A stretch of 64,000 bases of DNA from Tissierella praeacuta DSM 18095 (lineage in GTDB: Bacteria; Bacillota; Clostridia; Tissierellales; Tissierellaceae): the NCBI RefSeq assembly GCF_900128955.1, contig NZ_FQTY01000004.1, positions 160,002 through 224,001 on the forward strand, read 5' to 3'. Position 1 is the first letter of the stretch, and each line of letters opens with the position of its first letter. Position numbers and translations under genes: made by a program. Positions 36,500 through 46,652 of this stretch are shown here, piece by piece. A model generated the notes under the pieces. The model was not told the DNA's origin, ran no database searches, and was given only the letters and a program-made list of their open reading frames with translations.

Positions 36500-37669
36500 T
36501 TATTCTAATAAATAATCCTTTATTTTAACAATCTTTTCACCTGACATATATACCCTAGGAACTCTTCTCCCTACCATACATACAATTTCATAGTTTATTG
36601 TACCAAGCTTTGATGCTAACTCATCTGCTGAAGGGCAATCTAATCCATAACCGAATATTACTACCTCATCCCCTAATTTTACATCATCTATATTTGTAAC
36701 ATCTATCATACATTGATCCATACATATTTTCCCAACTATTTTTGCCCTTTTCCCCCTTACAGCTACTTCTGCCTTCCCAGTTAACATTCTAGTAAATCCA
36801 TCTGCATACCCTATTGGAATAGTAGCTATTTTAGATTCTTTTTCTGTAACAAAAATTTGTCCATAACTAATCCCCGTTCCTTTAGGTACTACCTTTAAAT
36901 GAGATATCTTAGCCTTTAAAGCCATTGCTGGCTTCAATTTCATATTTTTTTCAACTTCTTCAGATGGATAGAAACCATAAATCATTATACCTGCCCTTAC
37001 CATATTTAAATTAAACTTTGGTATATCTATAATTCCAGCACTATTTGAAACATGCTTTAGGGGTATACTTAATCCATGTTTTTCTAAATTATTAACAACT
37101 TTCATATATTTTTCAAATTGTTCCATTGCATGAGATTTATCTATTTCATCTGCCTTTGCAAGATGAGTGAATATTCCTTCTACATATATATTAGGAAGTT
37201 TAGATATATTTATTATATCCTTTATAGAATCTTCTATAGGAAGAAATCCGATTCTGCCCATTCCACTATCAATCTTAATATGAATAGTGGCTTTTTTACC
37301 TAATTCTACTGCTTTATTAGATAATATTTTAGCATCCTCATAATTATATATAGTCTGAATAATATTATATTCTAATAGTTTCTCATACTGGGTTGGAGGA
37401 GTATAGCCTAATATTAAAATAGGTTCAGTTATATTTCCTTTTCTTAACTCTATGGCTTCTGTTAAAAGAGCTACGGCTAATCTATCAGCACCGTTATCTA
37501 AAAATGTCCTTGAAATCTCCACAGAACCATGTCCATAGCCATTTGCCTTAACCACAGCAGTAACTAATGCATCCTTATCTGTATGTTTTCTTACCTCCCT
37601 AATATTATGAGCCAAATTATCTAAATTAATTTCTGCCCATACTGGTCTTATTTCTTCTAAAGTATACAT
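36500..37669 (-). CDS. alr: alanine racemase
   Basis: A PLP enzyme interconverting L- and D-alanine for peptidoglycan (and, in spores, germination control). 389 residues, with PLP-binding Lys41 in VVKANGYGHG, the catalytic Tyr in GISYGQIF and GKICMDQCMIDVT near the C-terminus. Part of the conserved acpS-lipoprotein-alr-mazEF order. Confidence 0.97.
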   Translation of the reverse strand: MYTLEEIRPVWAEINLDNLAHNIREVRKHTDKDALVTAVVKANGYGHGSVEISRTFLDNGADRLAVALLTEAIELRKGNITEPILILGYTPPTQYEKLLEYNIIQTIYNYEDAKILSNKAVELGKKATIHIKIDSGMGRIGFLPIEDSIKDIINISKLPNIYVEGIFTHLAKADEIDKSHAMEQFEKYMKVVNNLEKHGLSIPLKHVSNSAGIIDIPKFNLNMVRAGIMIYGFYPSEEVEKNMKLKPAMALKAKISHLKVVPKGTGISYGQIFVTEKESKIATIPIGYADGFTRMLTGKAEVAVRGKRAKIVGKICMDQCMIDVTNIDDVKLGDEVVIFGYGLDCPSADELASKLGTINYEIVCMVGRRVPRVYMSGEKIVKIKDYLLE

Positions 37670-37681
37670 TTTTAAACCCCC

Positions 37682-38305
37682 TTATAGTTTTTTCTTTAGC
37701 CTTTTAGTAAATTTAAAGTTTTCATAAGTAATCTCCACATGCAATCCTCCACTTTCATCAAAAATGCTTAGCCTATATGGAGTGAAACCTTTCTTTTTTA
37801 TCAAAACTTTTGCAGAGTCCCTATATTTATTTCTTTCTTCAAGCTTGAATTCAAAGGTAAGATATTCTTCTCCATTTATTTTCTCAGTATTTATTTTATT
37901 AGCATTAGATAACTTTTCATAAAACCCTCCCATTAACATCTGTTTATTTAATGATTTTATAGTTATTAATGATATAGACTGCTTGATGGAGGGATGCTCA
38001 ACAAAAATCTTATCATCTGTATTTAAAATTATTATACCTTTACTTTCCTTTGGTTTTAAAATCTCCAATCTATATTTATTAGGCTTGGTATATGTTTCTT
38101 CTATTAAATATATTGACTCTGTTTCCTCAGAAATAATTTTAACATTAGCTTTACATTTATACCCATTACAGTTTTCATAGGTTTTTTCAATTCTCGACAA
38201 GACTCTTTTATCTTTGTATGGTAGTTTGTTATTGTATGAAAATTTACATGATGTCAATAAAACCATAGTAATCAATATAAATAATAGGAGTCTTTTCAAT
38301 ATCAC
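37682..38305 (-). CDS. LolA-fold lipoprotein (YdcC/GerS-like)
   Basis: 207 residues with a lipoprotein signal (MILKRLLLFILITMVLLTSC, acylated Cys20) and an outer-membrane lipoprotein-sorting (LolA-like) domain: YLIEETYTKPNKYRLEILKP, then FTPYRLSIFDESG. In Bacillus the equivalent gene is ydcC; in C. difficile the LolA-fold lipoprotein GerS is encoded beside alr2 and is needed for germination. That supports a sporulation or germination role here, by context only. GTG start at 38305, 5 nt after AAAGG. It lies 12 bp upstream of alr. Confidence 0.82.
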   Translation of the reverse strand: MILKRLLLFILITMVLLTSCKFSYNNKLPYKDKRVLSRIEKTYENCNGYKCKANVKIISEETESIYLIEETYTKPNKYRLEILKPKESKGIIILNTDDKIFVEHPSIKQSISLITIKSLNKQMLMGGFYEKLSNANKINTEKINGEEYLTFEFKLEERNKYRDSAKVLIKKKGFTPYRLSIFDESGGLHVEITYENFKFTKRLKKKL

Positions 38306-38313
38306 CCCAACCT

Positions 38314-39579
38314 TTACTTAGAAATTTTTTTGATGCTATCTGGAATACACTCCAAAATATCTGTGGCAATAACTCCATATTCCCCTTTATAGGCAGTTGC
38401 TAAATCTCCTGCTAATCCATGGCAAAACACACCTAACTTCGCTGCATCAAATGGTCTTATTCCCTGACCTATAAAAGAAGCTATAATTCCTGTAAGCAAA
38501 TCCCCAGATCCTGCAGTAGCCATTCCTGGATTTCCAGTTGCATTTACATATATCTCTCCACTAGGTTCAGCAACTATAGTATTACATCCTTTTAGAACTA
38601 CTATTATATTATATTTATGAGAAGTATATTTAGAATAATAAATTCTATTTTCTTGAATTTCTTTTGTATCTTTGCCAAGAAACCTAGCTAATTCTCCAGG
38701 ATGAGGAGTAATAATAATTGATTGATTTCGACTATATAAAACACTAGGATTAAAAGATAAACAATTTATACCATCTGCATCTAAAACTATTGGAATATTA
38801 CAATTCTGTATAATTCTTTCTATTAAATAAATCCTCTCTTCATCTACTCCTATACCAGGACCTATAGCTAATGCATTCATATTTTCCATTTCTTTAAGAA
38901 TATCAATTAGTGAATCTTTTGTAAAATATCCCTTATTATTATCTTCTGCCGATTTTACTATGCACTCCGTAAGTTTTATAGACATTATAGTTTCTAAAGA
39001 TTTAGGTATTATGGTATATACAAGACCTGAACCAGTCCTTAATGCTGCTATGGAAGTTAAGTAAGGTGCCCCTATCATCCCCTTACTTCCACCTACAATG
39101 GCTAATCTACCATAAGTTCCCTTGTGACTATCTTTTTCCCTCTTAGGTAATAATCTTTGTATTGAATTATCTATTTTAATATTTACATCATTACTTTTAT
39201 ATCCCATTGCAAAGGCTATAGCATAATGTTCTTCATGTGATATGGATATTTTTATTCCATCAAGCCCTAATTCTTTAAGTTTCAAACTTCCATTTCCAAT
39301 GAGATTTACATATGGTTTCCCATTATCATAATGAAGTATCTCTATTTCTTTCCATTTTACCATACCAATTCCAGTACCTAGAACTTTACTTATAGCTTCT
39401 TTAGCAGCAAAAATACCTGCAACTGTTGTAACTTTATCATTACCTTTTGCAATATATTCTATTTCCTTTAGTGTGAATATCTTGTGATAAAATCTATCTT
39501 TTTTTTCTAAAATTATATTTTTTATTCTATTTATATTTATAATATCTATTCCGATATCTATCATATTTTCATAAAACAT
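38314..39579 (-). CDS. fused holo-ACP synthase and ADP-dependent NAD(P)H-hydrate dehydratase
   Basis: One frame carries two enzymes. Residues about 5-125 are AcpS (IDIGIDIININRI, FAAKEAISKVLGTGIG, KISISHEEHYAIAFA), which attaches phosphopantetheine to acyl carrier protein. Residues about 140-420 are NnrD, a carbohydrate-kinase-fold repair enzyme (GRLAIVGGSKGMIGAPYLTS, LDADGINCLS, TPHPGELARFLG, GNPGMATAGSGDLLTG). The NnrE epimerase domain often found with NnrD is missing. No frameshift or internal stop separates the halves. I use ATG 39579; a TTG at 39612 would overlap the preceding gene. Confidence 0.9.
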   Translation of the reverse strand: MFYENMIDIGIDIININRIKNIILEKKDRFYHKIFTLKEIEYIAKGNDKVTTVAGIFAAKEAISKVLGTGIGMVKWKEIEILHYDNGKPYVNLIGNGSLKLKELGLDGIKISISHEEHYAIAFAMGYKSNDVNIKIDNSIQRLLPKREKDSHKGTYGRLAIVGGSKGMIGAPYLTSIAALRTGSGLVYTIIPKSLETIMSIKLTECIVKSAEDNNKGYFTKDSLIDILKEMENMNALAIGPGIGVDEERIYLIERIIQNCNIPIVLDADGINCLSFNPSVLYSRNQSIIITPHPGELARFLGKDTKEIQENRIYYSKYTSHKYNIIVVLKGCNTIVAEPSGEIYVNATGNPGMATAGSGDLLTGIIASFIGQGIRPFDAAKLGVFCHGLAGDLATAYKGEYGVIATDILECIPDSIKKISK

Positions 39580-39580
39580 A

Positions 39581-40183
39581 TTATTTAAATCTCTCTCTAT
39601 CAATTTTTTCAATAACCTCTGAACCTAAAAGTCCATGAAGAAATGTATATGTTTCATTTACCCACTCTTCATAATCATGTTTTGTTTTCATTAGCTCTTT
39701 TAATCTTTCTCTTAGAATTTCTATTTCTCCTACTGACTGGTTAACAACCTTTTCTCTAGCTTTAAGCTCACTATATCCATATTGAATAGTTGCATTTAAA
39801 AGTTTAAGATTAGCCTCTCTTATTTCCTTTGGTATAGTTTCAAGCTGAAAAGCAATTTCCTCCAATTCTTCATTTATATCAATCATTCGACTTTTATAAT
39901 CATCTAAAAGCTTTATATTTTCAACTTTATTATCATTATTTATGGAATCAGATACTCCTAGAATCATCTTCATACATTTCATCTTTTCTTTTTGTAATTC
40001 TTTATTTTTTGTTTCTATTTCCTTCTCCCTATTTACAAGTTGAGTAAGCTCTTCTTTCGCATTTTGAATATTCTTATCATTAGCATCTCCAAATAACTTA
40101 TTCCAAGAATCATCATTATGCAATAAGGATATTTTATTTTTGAGCAATATACTTTCATCTAAATTAATAGGTTTGCTAAACAT
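39581..40183 (-). CDS. coiled-coil protein of unknown function
   Basis: Not recognised. About 200 residues from ATG 40183 (MFSKPINLDESILL), which has AAGGAG upstream. It is almost entirely helical and charged (LTQLVNREKEIETKNKELQK; ELKAREKVVNQSVGEIEILR), reminiscent of FlgN-like chaperones in overall form, but that is only a structural resemblance. It lies directly upstream of the AcpS-NnrD fusion and is the first gene of this operon. Confidence 0.7.
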   Translation of the reverse strand: MFSKPINLDESILLKNKISLLHNDDSWNKLFGDANDKNIQNAKEELTQLVNREKEIETKNKELQKEKMKCMKMILGVSDSINNDNKVENIKLLDDYKSRMIDINEELEEIAFQLETIPKEIREANLKLLNATIQYGYSELKAREKVVNQSVGEIEILRERLKELMKTKHDYEEWVNETYTFLHGLLGSEVIEKIDRERFK

Positions 40184-40380
40184 TAAATCACTCCTTAAAT
40201 ATAATTTTACTCTTTTATTTGAATTTTTCAAACATTATAATTTATTTTGTTTACAGAAAAAGTTGATATGGAGGATTTTTTATAAAGATTTCTACTAACA
40301 TTATAAGTTATATTCCTTTTTTTTGCATTAATATAAATAGTTCTATAGTCAATACTATTATCATAACTGGAGGTGACAAT

Positions 40381-40638
40381 ATGGAGGATAAAGAAAAGCT
40401 CAATCAGCCCTATTATACTGATGATGTTAGTAAAAAACAATCTAATTTATCTAATAAAAAAAGTGCTATGGATGATCTTGGATTTTATTCAAATAGTGAA
40501 GTTTTTCCTCCCAGAGGAAGCTTTATCAATATACCAGAAGATATTTTGTTTAACTCTAAAGGTAATTCATTAAATAATATAACTGAAGATAAAAATAGGA
40601 CTATTGGCTCAGACTTATATAAAGAAACAAAGAAATAA
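40381..40638 (+). CDS. small hydrophilic protein of unknown function
   Basis: 85 residues (MEDKEKLNQPYYTDDVSKKQ...), no cysteines, no membrane segment, low complexity, no family recognised. A near-ideal Shine-Dalgarno GGAGGTGACAAT precedes the ATG, and it has its own terminator, which supports expression. Divergent from the coiled-coil gene. Possibly a sporulation-linked small protein; that is a guess. Confidence 0.65.
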   Translation: MEDKEKLNQPYYTDDVSKKQSNLSNKKSAMDDLGFYSNSEVFPPRGSFINIPEDILFNSKGNSLNNITEDKNRTIGSDLYKETKK

Positions 40639-40683
40639 AATAATGATTGCCAAGAAGCAAATCCTCTTGGCAATCATTATTTT
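40637..40683. terminator. bidirectional terminator between the small gene and pyrE
   Basis: A perfect 19-bp stem (40637-40655 with 40665-40683) with A-rich and T-rich flanks on both strands ends the small plus-strand gene and the pyr operon. Confidence 0.8.
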
Positions 40684-40702
40684 ATTTTATAATTGTTAAT
40701 TA

Positions 40703-41260
40703 TTATTTTATTTTCCTACTTCCTGGTTTTACTATTGGTAGTCCTTCTTTACATAATGGACATCCTTCTATATCATAAGTTTTTATTTCTAATTTAGTAC
40801 CACCATAGACAGGATATTTAATATCTCCTTTGGATCTATCGACTATACATGCTATTCCAACCACTACTCCACCATATTCCTCCACAACTCTAATAGCCTC
40901 ATATGCGGATTTCCCAGTGGTTACAACATCTTCAGTGATGAGTACCTTTTGTCCCTTTTCAATATTAAACCCTCTTTTTAATTTCATTTCACCTTCTTCT
41001 CGTTCAGTGAATATGGCAGGTTTACCTAGCTGACGTCCTAGCTCATAAGCTACAATAATTCCTCCCATAGCTGGCCCCACTACTATATCAATATCCAAGT
41101 CTTTAACTTTTTCTACTATAAAGGATATGGCTTCTGCTGCTCTGTCTGGATATTGTAATAGTTTTGCACATTGTACATATCTATCACTATGTTTTCCTGA
41201 TGATAATAAAAAATGTCCTTCAAGCAATGCATTTGATTCCTTTAATAAATCAATTATCAT
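40703..41260 (-). CDS. pyrE: orotate phosphoribosyltransferase
   Basis: Makes OMP from orotate and PRPP, fifth step of UMP synthesis. The PRPP-binding motif [18 protein letters not shown], and family start [21 protein letters not shown], are seen. About 185 residues from ATG 41260 behind AAAGGGG. Last gene of the pyr operon, separated from pyrD by 106 bp carrying an AT-rich inverted repeat. Confidence 0.96.
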   Translation of the reverse strand: MIIDLLKESNALLEGHFLLSSGKHSDRYVQCAKLLQYPDRAAEAISFIVEKVKDLDIDIVVGPAMGGIIVAYELGRQLGKPAIFTEREEGEMKLKRGFNIEKGQKVLITEDVVTTGKSAYEAIRVVEEYGGVVVGIACIVDRSKGDIKYPVYGGTKLEIKTYDIEGCPLCKEGLPIVKPGSRKIK

Positions 41261-41274
41261 TTTAAAACCCCTTT

Positions 41275-41361
41275 CTTCAGTTTGCAATTAAGGATTAACA
41301 GTTAACAATTGAAAACTAAAAAACTAATTAATAAATTAATGTTTTAATTGTTTTCTGTTAA
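41275..41361. repeat. AT-rich imperfect inverted repeat between pyrD and pyrE
   Basis: A left arm around AACAGTTAACAATTGAAAAC is mirrored by GTTTTAATTGTTTTCTGTT near 41341-41359 with a few mismatches. The intervening DNA is almost pure A/T. It may be a small dispersed element or a processing site in the pyr transcript. Confidence 0.35.
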
Positions 41362-41366
41362 TTGTC

Positions 41367-42263
41367 TTAAATTATTCCTCTGATTTCTTTTAAGGATTTA
41401 ACTCCTTGCTTTTCCATAAACTCTTCAATGCCTTTAATAATATCCATACTAATATTTGGTTTGATAAAATTAGAACTTCCAACTTGAATAGCTGTAGCTC
41501 CTGCCATAATAAATTCTATGGCATCTTCAGCTGTCATTATTCCTCCTATGCCTATTATGGGCACATCTACAACCTGATTTACTTCATATACCATTCTTAA
41601 AGCAATGGGCTTAATACATGGTCCTGATAAACCTGCAGTTATATTGTTAAATATAGGTCTTCTTTTATAAATGTCTATTGCTAAGGCATTAAAAGTATTT
41701 ACAAGAGAAAGTCCATCTGCCCCAGCTTCTACGCAAGTATAAGCCATTTCCTTTATATTTTCCGCATTTGGAGATAGCTTTACTATCATTGGTTTTTTAG
41801 ACACTTTCTTAGTTTCTTTTACTACTTCTAATGCAGTATTACATTTTATACCAAAGGCCATACCACCTTCTTTTACATTGGGACAAGATATATTTAATTC
41901 AATGAAATCTACTGAAGTATTATTTAATAACTCTATTCCCTGTAAATAATCATCTAAAGTACTTCCCCCTAAATTAGCTAATATTACTGTATCTTTTTTC
42001 TCCAAAAATGGTAGTTCTTCATCAATAAACCCCCTTACCCCAGGATTTTGTAAGCCTATACTATTCATAATCCCTGATGGAGTTTCATATATTCGTATTC
42101 CCCTATTTCCATCTCTTTTATTTAGGGTAAGTCCTTTAGTACATATACCTCCTATTTTTTCTATTGGAAAATATTCTTCAAACTCCCTTCCAAAACCAAA
42201 GGTTCCCGAGGCAGCTATGACTGGATTCTTAAATTCTATACCGCATATATTTACCCTAGTCAT
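41367..42263 (-). CDS. pyrD: dihydroorotate dehydrogenase (NAD type), catalytic subunit
   Basis: The class 1B enzyme that pairs with PyrK. FMN-binding and active-site motifs: [33 protein letters not shown] (active-site Cys in SCPN), and [15 protein letters not shown]. About 298 residues from ATG 42263, behind GGAGGAGG. It overlaps the end of pyrK by 8 bp. Confidence 0.96.
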   Translation of the reverse strand: MTRVNICGIEFKNPVIAASGTFGFGREFEEYFPIEKIGGICTKGLTLNKRDGNRGIRIYETPSGIMNSIGLQNPGVRGFIDEELPFLEKKDTVILANLGGSTLDDYLQGIELLNNTSVDFIELNISCPNVKEGGMAFGIKCNTALEVVKETKKVSKKPMIVKLSPNAENIKEMAYTCVEAGADGLSLVNTFNALAIDIYKRRPIFNNITAGLSGPCIKPIALRMVYEVNQVVDVPIIGIGGIMTAEDAIEFIMAGATAIQVGSSNFIKPNISMDIIKGIEEFMEKQGVKSLKEIRGII

Positions 42264-42990
42264 GTAATACAACCTCCTCCCCTTTGAATACTGGACCTTC
42301 TTTGCATACCCTTTCCATTCCTCTGATAGTTTCTATTGTACATCCAAGACAAGCACCTATACCACATGCCATACGAGATTCCATTGAAACATATACTGGT
42401 ACTTGCCCTTCACACATTTTTATAACTACTTCCATCATAGGAGTTGGTCCACAGGTTAAAACTAAGTCGTATTTACTTGGGTCAAATAACTCAGTTACAA
42501 ATCCCTTATGTCCATTAGAGCCATCTTCTGTAGCAATAAAAATATTCTTTACGTAGGGTTTTATTTGGTCTAAAAAGTAAGCATTATTTCTAAAACCACT
42601 ATATATAGTAACTTCTCCTGAAAGATTTTTAGCTAAATATAACATAGGCGCAATACCTATCCCACCAGATAGCAATGCAATTTTTCCTTGGACTTCTAGA
42701 TTAAATCCATTGCCCAATGGTCCTAGTACACTTAATCTGTCACCTTTTTTTAATCTTGATATGATATGAGTACCTCTACCCCTAACTTCATATAGAAATT
42801 TAATTTTTCCATTGTCTAAATCGGCAATACTAATTGGTCTAGGTAAAAATGGGTCTAATCCATTCCATCCCCTAATCATATAAAATTGTCCAGGTAAACC
42901 CTTAAATTCTCCTTCAAGAACTATTTCATATATATTTGGACTTATTTCAGTATTTGAATAGATTATTCCGTCTTTATAACTATCCTTCAT
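42256..42990 (-). CDS. pyrK: dihydroorotate dehydrogenase electron-transfer subunit
   Basis: PyrK carries FAD and a [2Fe-2S] cluster and passes electrons from dihydroorotate to NAD. FAD/NAD-binding motifs RPISIADLD and [21 protein letters not shown], and cluster cysteines in [13 protein letters not shown] and MERVCKEG are present. I use ATG 42990, 9 nt after GGGAGG; a TTG two codons earlier is too close to the Shine-Dalgarno. It overlaps pyrF by 11 bp. Confidence 0.95.
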   Translation of the reverse strand: MKDSYKDGIIYSNTEISPNIYEIVLEGEFKGLPGQFYMIRGWNGLDPFLPRPISIADLDNGKIKFLYEVRGRGTHIISRLKKGDRLSVLGPLGNGFNLEVQGKIALLSGGIGIAPMLYLAKNLSGEVTIYSGFRNNAYFLDQIKPYVKNIFIATEDGSNGHKGFVTELFDPSKYDLVLTCGPTPMMEVVIKMCEGQVPVYVSMESRMACGIGACLGCTIETIRGMERVCKEGPVFKGEEVVLHD

Positions 42991-43837
42991 AGCCAATGTC
43001 CTCCCTCATGGAAAGCACTGCTTCTCTAGTATATTTTTCAAGGTTAAGTAATCCATCTTCATGCTTCTTATAAGCTGTAATTATACCTCTTGAAGAATTT
43101 ACCACTCCACCATTTCTTTCTTTAAGATAAAGACTTACATCTTTACCCTTAGCCCCTTGAGCACCATATCCAGGTATTAGGAAATACATATCTCTATATC
43201 TTTTTCTAATTTCAATTGCTTCATCTATATGAGTGCCACCGACTACAGCACCAATTAAGCTATAGCCTGACTTCCCAATATATTTTGAACCCATTTCTTC
43301 TAGTTTATCACCTACATGGTAATAAAGACTCTTACCTGCCACATCTAGATACTCTATATCTTTTGCACCTGGATTAGAAGTTCTTAGAAGTACGAACACA
43401 CCCTTATTACCATTATCTAAATATTTTAAATATGGAGTAATACTATCAAAGCCCATATATGGGTTAAGGGTAATAAAATCAGTTTCAAAATCTCCTTCAA
43501 AATGTGCTTTAGCATACATATCTGCTGTAGAAGCAATATCTCCACGTTTTACATCTCCTATGGACAGCGCATTAATACTCCTTAAATATTCTAGGGTTTT
43601 CATATAACCAAATAATCCACGAATTCCATAGGACTCATAATATGCGATTTGCAGCTTATAAATTGCAGTTATATCCTCTGTACAATCAATTATTTTTTTA
43701 TTAAATTGAAAAATAATCTCATCTATATCTTTATACTTCTTCTTCATTTTCTCAGGAATATAATCTAAGCTCGTATCCAATCCAACACAGACATTGCCTT
43801 TTCTCTCCACCTCATTATATAATCTATCAATTATCAC
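42980..43837 (-). CDS. pyrF: orotidine 5'-phosphate decarboxylase (group 2)
   Basis: Decarboxylates OMP to UMP. The 285-residue length and [24 protein letters not shown] and [18 protein letters not shown] (catalytic D-x-K-x-x-D) are those of the longer group 2 enzymes. C-terminal [12 protein letters not shown] binds phosphate. In the pyr operon between pyrC and pyrK. Confidence 0.95.
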   Translation of the reverse strand: MIIDRLYNEVERKGNVCVGLDTSLDYIPEKMKKKYKDIDEIIFQFNKKIIDCTEDITAIYKLQIAYYESYGIRGLFGYMKTLEYLRSINALSIGDVKRGDIASTADMYAKAHFEGDFETDFITLNPYMGFDSITPYLKYLDNGNKGVFVLLRTSNPGAKDIEYLDVAGKSLYYHVGDKLEEMGSKYIGKSGYSLIGAVVGGTHIDEAIEIRKRYRDMYFLIPGYGAQGAKGKDVSLYLKERNGGVVNSSRGIITAYKKHEDGLLNLEKYTREAVLSMREDIGYEG

Positions 43838-43856
43838 ATCTTCACCCCTAAATTTC

Positions 43857-45044
43857 TTATTCCTTATTTATATATTTAACTACTCCATTTTTGAATGTCA
43901 TTACTACTTCCCCATAAAACTTCATTCCATTAAATGGGGTATTTTTTCCCTTAGATATAAATTTTTCTCCATCTACTATAATTTCTTTATTCAAATCCAA
44001 TAAAACTATATCTCCATCATAGCCCTTTTCTATCTTACCTTTCTTAACATTAATTATTCTTCCTGCATTTGCTGACATAATCTTAGATAATTTCATTAAA
44101 TCTATTTTACCAGATCTAACTAGGGTAGTATAGGAAACAGGAAATGCTGTTTCTATTCCTGCTAATCCCGGAGCACCCTTTTCTTTATCCTCTTTAGTAT
44201 GTGGTGCATGGTCTGTAGCTATGGTGTCTACAGTTCCATCTATTATACCTTGAATAAGTGCTTCTACATCTTCCTTTGCCCTTATAGGAGGATTAACTTT
44301 AAAATTATTATCCCAAAGGGCTATATGATGAGGTGTTACTTCACATGTAACATAAACCCCTTCTCTTTTTGCCCTTCTTACTTCCTCTATAGCTTCTATT
44401 GTACTTACATGGCATAAATGTAACCTTGCCCCAGTTACCTTTGATAAATAAATATCTCTTATTGTAATAATATTTTCTGATATTCTATAGTCGATTGGAG
44501 TTAAATCATCATCTTCTGCATGGGTCATGATAGTTAGTCCTTTTTCCTTAGCTTTAATCATAGCCTTGTACATAACTATATTTGATTTAACTCCCTTTCC
44601 ATCATCTGATATGAATCTTACTCTATTATCTAAAGTATCTAGATGTTCAAGGGTATGCCCATCAAAGTTCCTTGTTATAGAAACTGTTTGGTGAACATCT
44701 GCTAAATTTAGTTCCTCTGCTTTATTTAATACATATTCTACTGTATCTATGGAAGAGCAAATGGGATTAGTATTTCCCATTAAGTTAACTAATGTATACC
44801 CACCCTTTAGTGCAGCCAGTCCTCCAGTAAGTAAATCCTCTTTATAAGTGAATCCTGGCTCTCTAAAATGAACATGTAGGTCAATGAAAGAAGGCATTAA
44901 AATTAAGCCTTCTCCATTTATTGTTTTACAATTATAGTTTAAGTTTGTACCAAAGTCCTTTATTTTTCCATCTCTAATATATAAATCTCCAATAAAATCT
45001 TTAGACTCATCCACTATTCTTGCTTTCTTTATAAGAACTTGCAT
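43857..45044 (-). CDS. pyrC: dihydroorotase
   Basis: Zinc amidohydrolase closing carbamoyl aspartate to dihydroorotate. Metal motif [20 protein letters not shown], then [14 protein letters not shown] and [15 protein letters not shown] are intact; about 395 residues. I use ATG 45044 behind GGGAGGG; a longer upstream frame would invade pyrI. Confidence 0.96.
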   Translation of the reverse strand: MQVLIKKARIVDESKDFIGDLYIRDGKIKDFGTNLNYNCKTINGEGLILMPSFIDLHVHFREPGFTYKEDLLTGGLAALKGGYTLVNLMGNTNPICSSIDTVEYVLNKAEELNLADVHQTVSITRNFDGHTLEHLDTLDNRVRFISDDGKGVKSNIVMYKAMIKAKEKGLTIMTHAEDDDLTPIDYRISENIITIRDIYLSKVTGARLHLCHVSTIEAIEEVRRAKREGVYVTCEVTPHHIALWDNNFKVNPPIRAKEDVEALIQGIIDGTVDTIATDHAPHTKEDKEKGAPGLAGIETAFPVSYTTLVRSGKIDLMKLSKIMSANAGRIINVKKGKIEKGYDGDIVLLDLNKEIIVDGEKFISKGKNTPFNGMKFYGEVVMTFKNGVVKYINKE

Positions 45045-45045
45045 T

Positions 45046-45474
45046 TTATCCCTCCCAAGAATATATTTGGTCGCAATATTCACACTTATACGTTCCTTTT
45101 TCCTCGTTTATTAAAACAAATTTATGGACTATTCCCCTTTCGTTAGATGTGATACATCTTGGGTTTTTACATTCAATAATTCCTTCTACTTTATCTGGCA
45201 ATGATAAAGTAATTTTTTCTGTAATTTTTTCATCTTCAATAATATTTACAGTAATATTTGGATCAATAAATCCTAACATTGCCAAATCTATATCTATAAC
45301 ATTTTCAATCTTAATCATATCTTTACGTCCATGTTTCTTACTGGTAGCATTCATTATAAGAGCTACAGTAAAATTAGCCTCATCCAGCTTTAAATGTTTA
45401 AATATAAAAAATCCATATCCTGGTTTAATATGATCTATTACTATACCTTTTGATATACTATTAATATTTAACAT
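45046..45474 (-). CDS. pyrI: aspartate carbamoyltransferase regulatory subunit
   Basis: Regulatory chain of ATCase. N-terminal nucleotide-binding domain ([16 protein letters not shown]) and C-terminal zinc domain with four Cys (CKNPRC ... CEYC). Its presence suggests allosteric control by nucleotides, as in enteric ATCase. Start overlaps the pyrB stop by one base (TAATG). Confidence 0.95.
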   Translation of the reverse strand: MLNINSISKGIVIDHIKPGYGFFIFKHLKLDEANFTVALIMNATSKKHGRKDMIKIENVIDIDLAMLGFIDPNITVNIIEDEKITEKITLSLPDKVEGIIECKNPRCITSNERGIVHKFVLINEEKGTYKCEYCDQIYSWEG

Positions 45475-46397
45475 TATTTCACCCCCAATAATTTAGCAAT
45501 TAATGCCATTCTAACAAACATACCGTATTTTGCTTGTCTAAAATACCAAGCCCTAGGATCACTATCTACCTCCATGCTTATTTCATTTACTCTTGGAAGT
45601 GGATGAAGGATTATTAAATCTGACTTAGCTAACTTTAGCTTAGCATTATCTAAGATATAGCTGTCTTTTAACCTTATATAATCTGCCTCATTAAAAAAAC
45701 GCTCTTTTTGTACTCTAGTCATATATAGTATATCTAACCTATCTATAACTTCCTCAAGCCTTTCCACTTCTACATAATCAAGTAATTTCTTATCTAAAAT
45801 TTCAGTTTTAATATATTGTGGTGTTTGTAATTCATTAGGGGATATTAATATAAATCTAATATTATCATATCTTGACATTGCTTTTATTAAAGAATGGACT
45901 GTACGACCAAATTTAAGGTCTCCACATAATCCTATGGTTAAATTAGAAAAGTTACCTTTAGCTATTTTAATAGTCAAAAGGTCTGTAAGTGTTTGAGTTG
46001 GATGTTGATGGCCGCCATCACCTGCATTGATTAAAGGAATATCACAAAACTGAGAGCCATATCTTGGTGCACCTTCCTTTGGATGACGCATAGCAATAAT
46101 ATCTGCATATGATGCAACTGTTCTTATGGTATCAGGTAAATTTTCTCCTTTAGTTACAGAACTTGAACCTGGCTCTGAAAATCCTATTACCCTTCCTCCT
46201 AGTCTATTCATAGCTGCTTCAAAACTCAATCTAGTTCTAGTACTAGGTTCGAAAAATAAAGACCCCAATACTTTCCCATCACATAAATGGGTGAATTCTT
46301 CTGGGCTTCCTATAATTTCTTCTGCCAATTGAAATATTTCTTCTAGCTCCTCCACTGTAAAATCTTGTGGATCTATTAAATGTCTTCCTTTTAACAT
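45474..46397 (-). CDS. pyrB: aspartate carbamoyltransferase catalytic subunit
   Basis: First committed step of UMP synthesis. Carbamoyl-phosphate site [13 protein letters not shown], aspartate-loop [15 protein letters not shown], and C-terminal HPLPRVNEI are seen; 307 residues from ATG 46397 behind AAAGGAGG. First gene of pyrBICFKDE, preceded by a PyrR-type attenuator. No carAB or pyrR is in this window. Confidence 0.97.
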   Translation of the reverse strand: MLKGRHLIDPQDFTVEELEEIFQLAEEIIGSPEEFTHLCDGKVLGSLFFEPSTRTRLSFEAAMNRLGGRVIGFSEPGSSSVTKGENLPDTIRTVASYADIIAMRHPKEGAPRYGSQFCDIPLINAGDGGHQHPTQTLTDLLTIKIAKGNFSNLTIGLCGDLKFGRTVHSLIKAMSRYDNIRFILISPNELQTPQYIKTEILDKKLLDYVEVERLEEVIDRLDILYMTRVQKERFFNEADYIRLKDSYILDNAKLKLAKSDLIILHPLPRVNEISMEVDSDPRAWYFRQAKYGMFVRMALIAKLLGVK

Positions 46398-46443
46398 TTT
46401 AAAACCTCCTTTAGTCTTATAGACCTTTAAAGGATTAGCGTTC

Positions 46444-46530
46444 AAAAAAACCTTCCATTAAAGGAAGGCACAAATATACTGCAATTATTTATCTACGCTC
46501 TCCTTCCTAACCTCACGGGATTAGATTAAA
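46444..46530 (-). promoter_or_regulatory. PyrR-type attenuator leader of the pyr operon
   Basis: Read on the minus strand, the leader carries TAATCCCGTGAGGTTAGG followed by AAGGAG, which resembles the PyrR-binding RNA loop (TCC-x-G-x-GAGG). It is followed by a terminator hairpin CCTTCC-N6-GGAAGG (46451-46468) with seven T, 50 nt before the pyrB start. With UMP bound, PyrR would stabilise the anti-antiterminator and stop transcription. Confidence 0.75.
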
Positions 46531-46613
46531 GGTATTTATATTTATATTATAATAACATAATATAAATAAAATGTCTATAATTTTTATCCTACATTCATTT
46601 TGCTTAATATATA

Positions 46614-46651
46614 AAAATGGAGAATTCCAAATAAAGGAATCCCCCACTTTT
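46614..46651 (-). terminator. terminator of the coat-protein pair
   Basis: Arms 46614-46628 and 46636-46651 pair well on the minus-strand RNA through G-U wobbles and end in TTTT. It follows the CotF-like gene stop directly. Confidence 0.55.
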
Positions 46652-46652
46652 A

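Noticed and set aside
40228..40440. 70-codon minus-strand ORF between the coiled-coil gene and the small plus-strand gene
   Set aside because: It covers the divergent promoter region and the start of a better-supported plus-strand gene, and lacks a ribosome-binding site.
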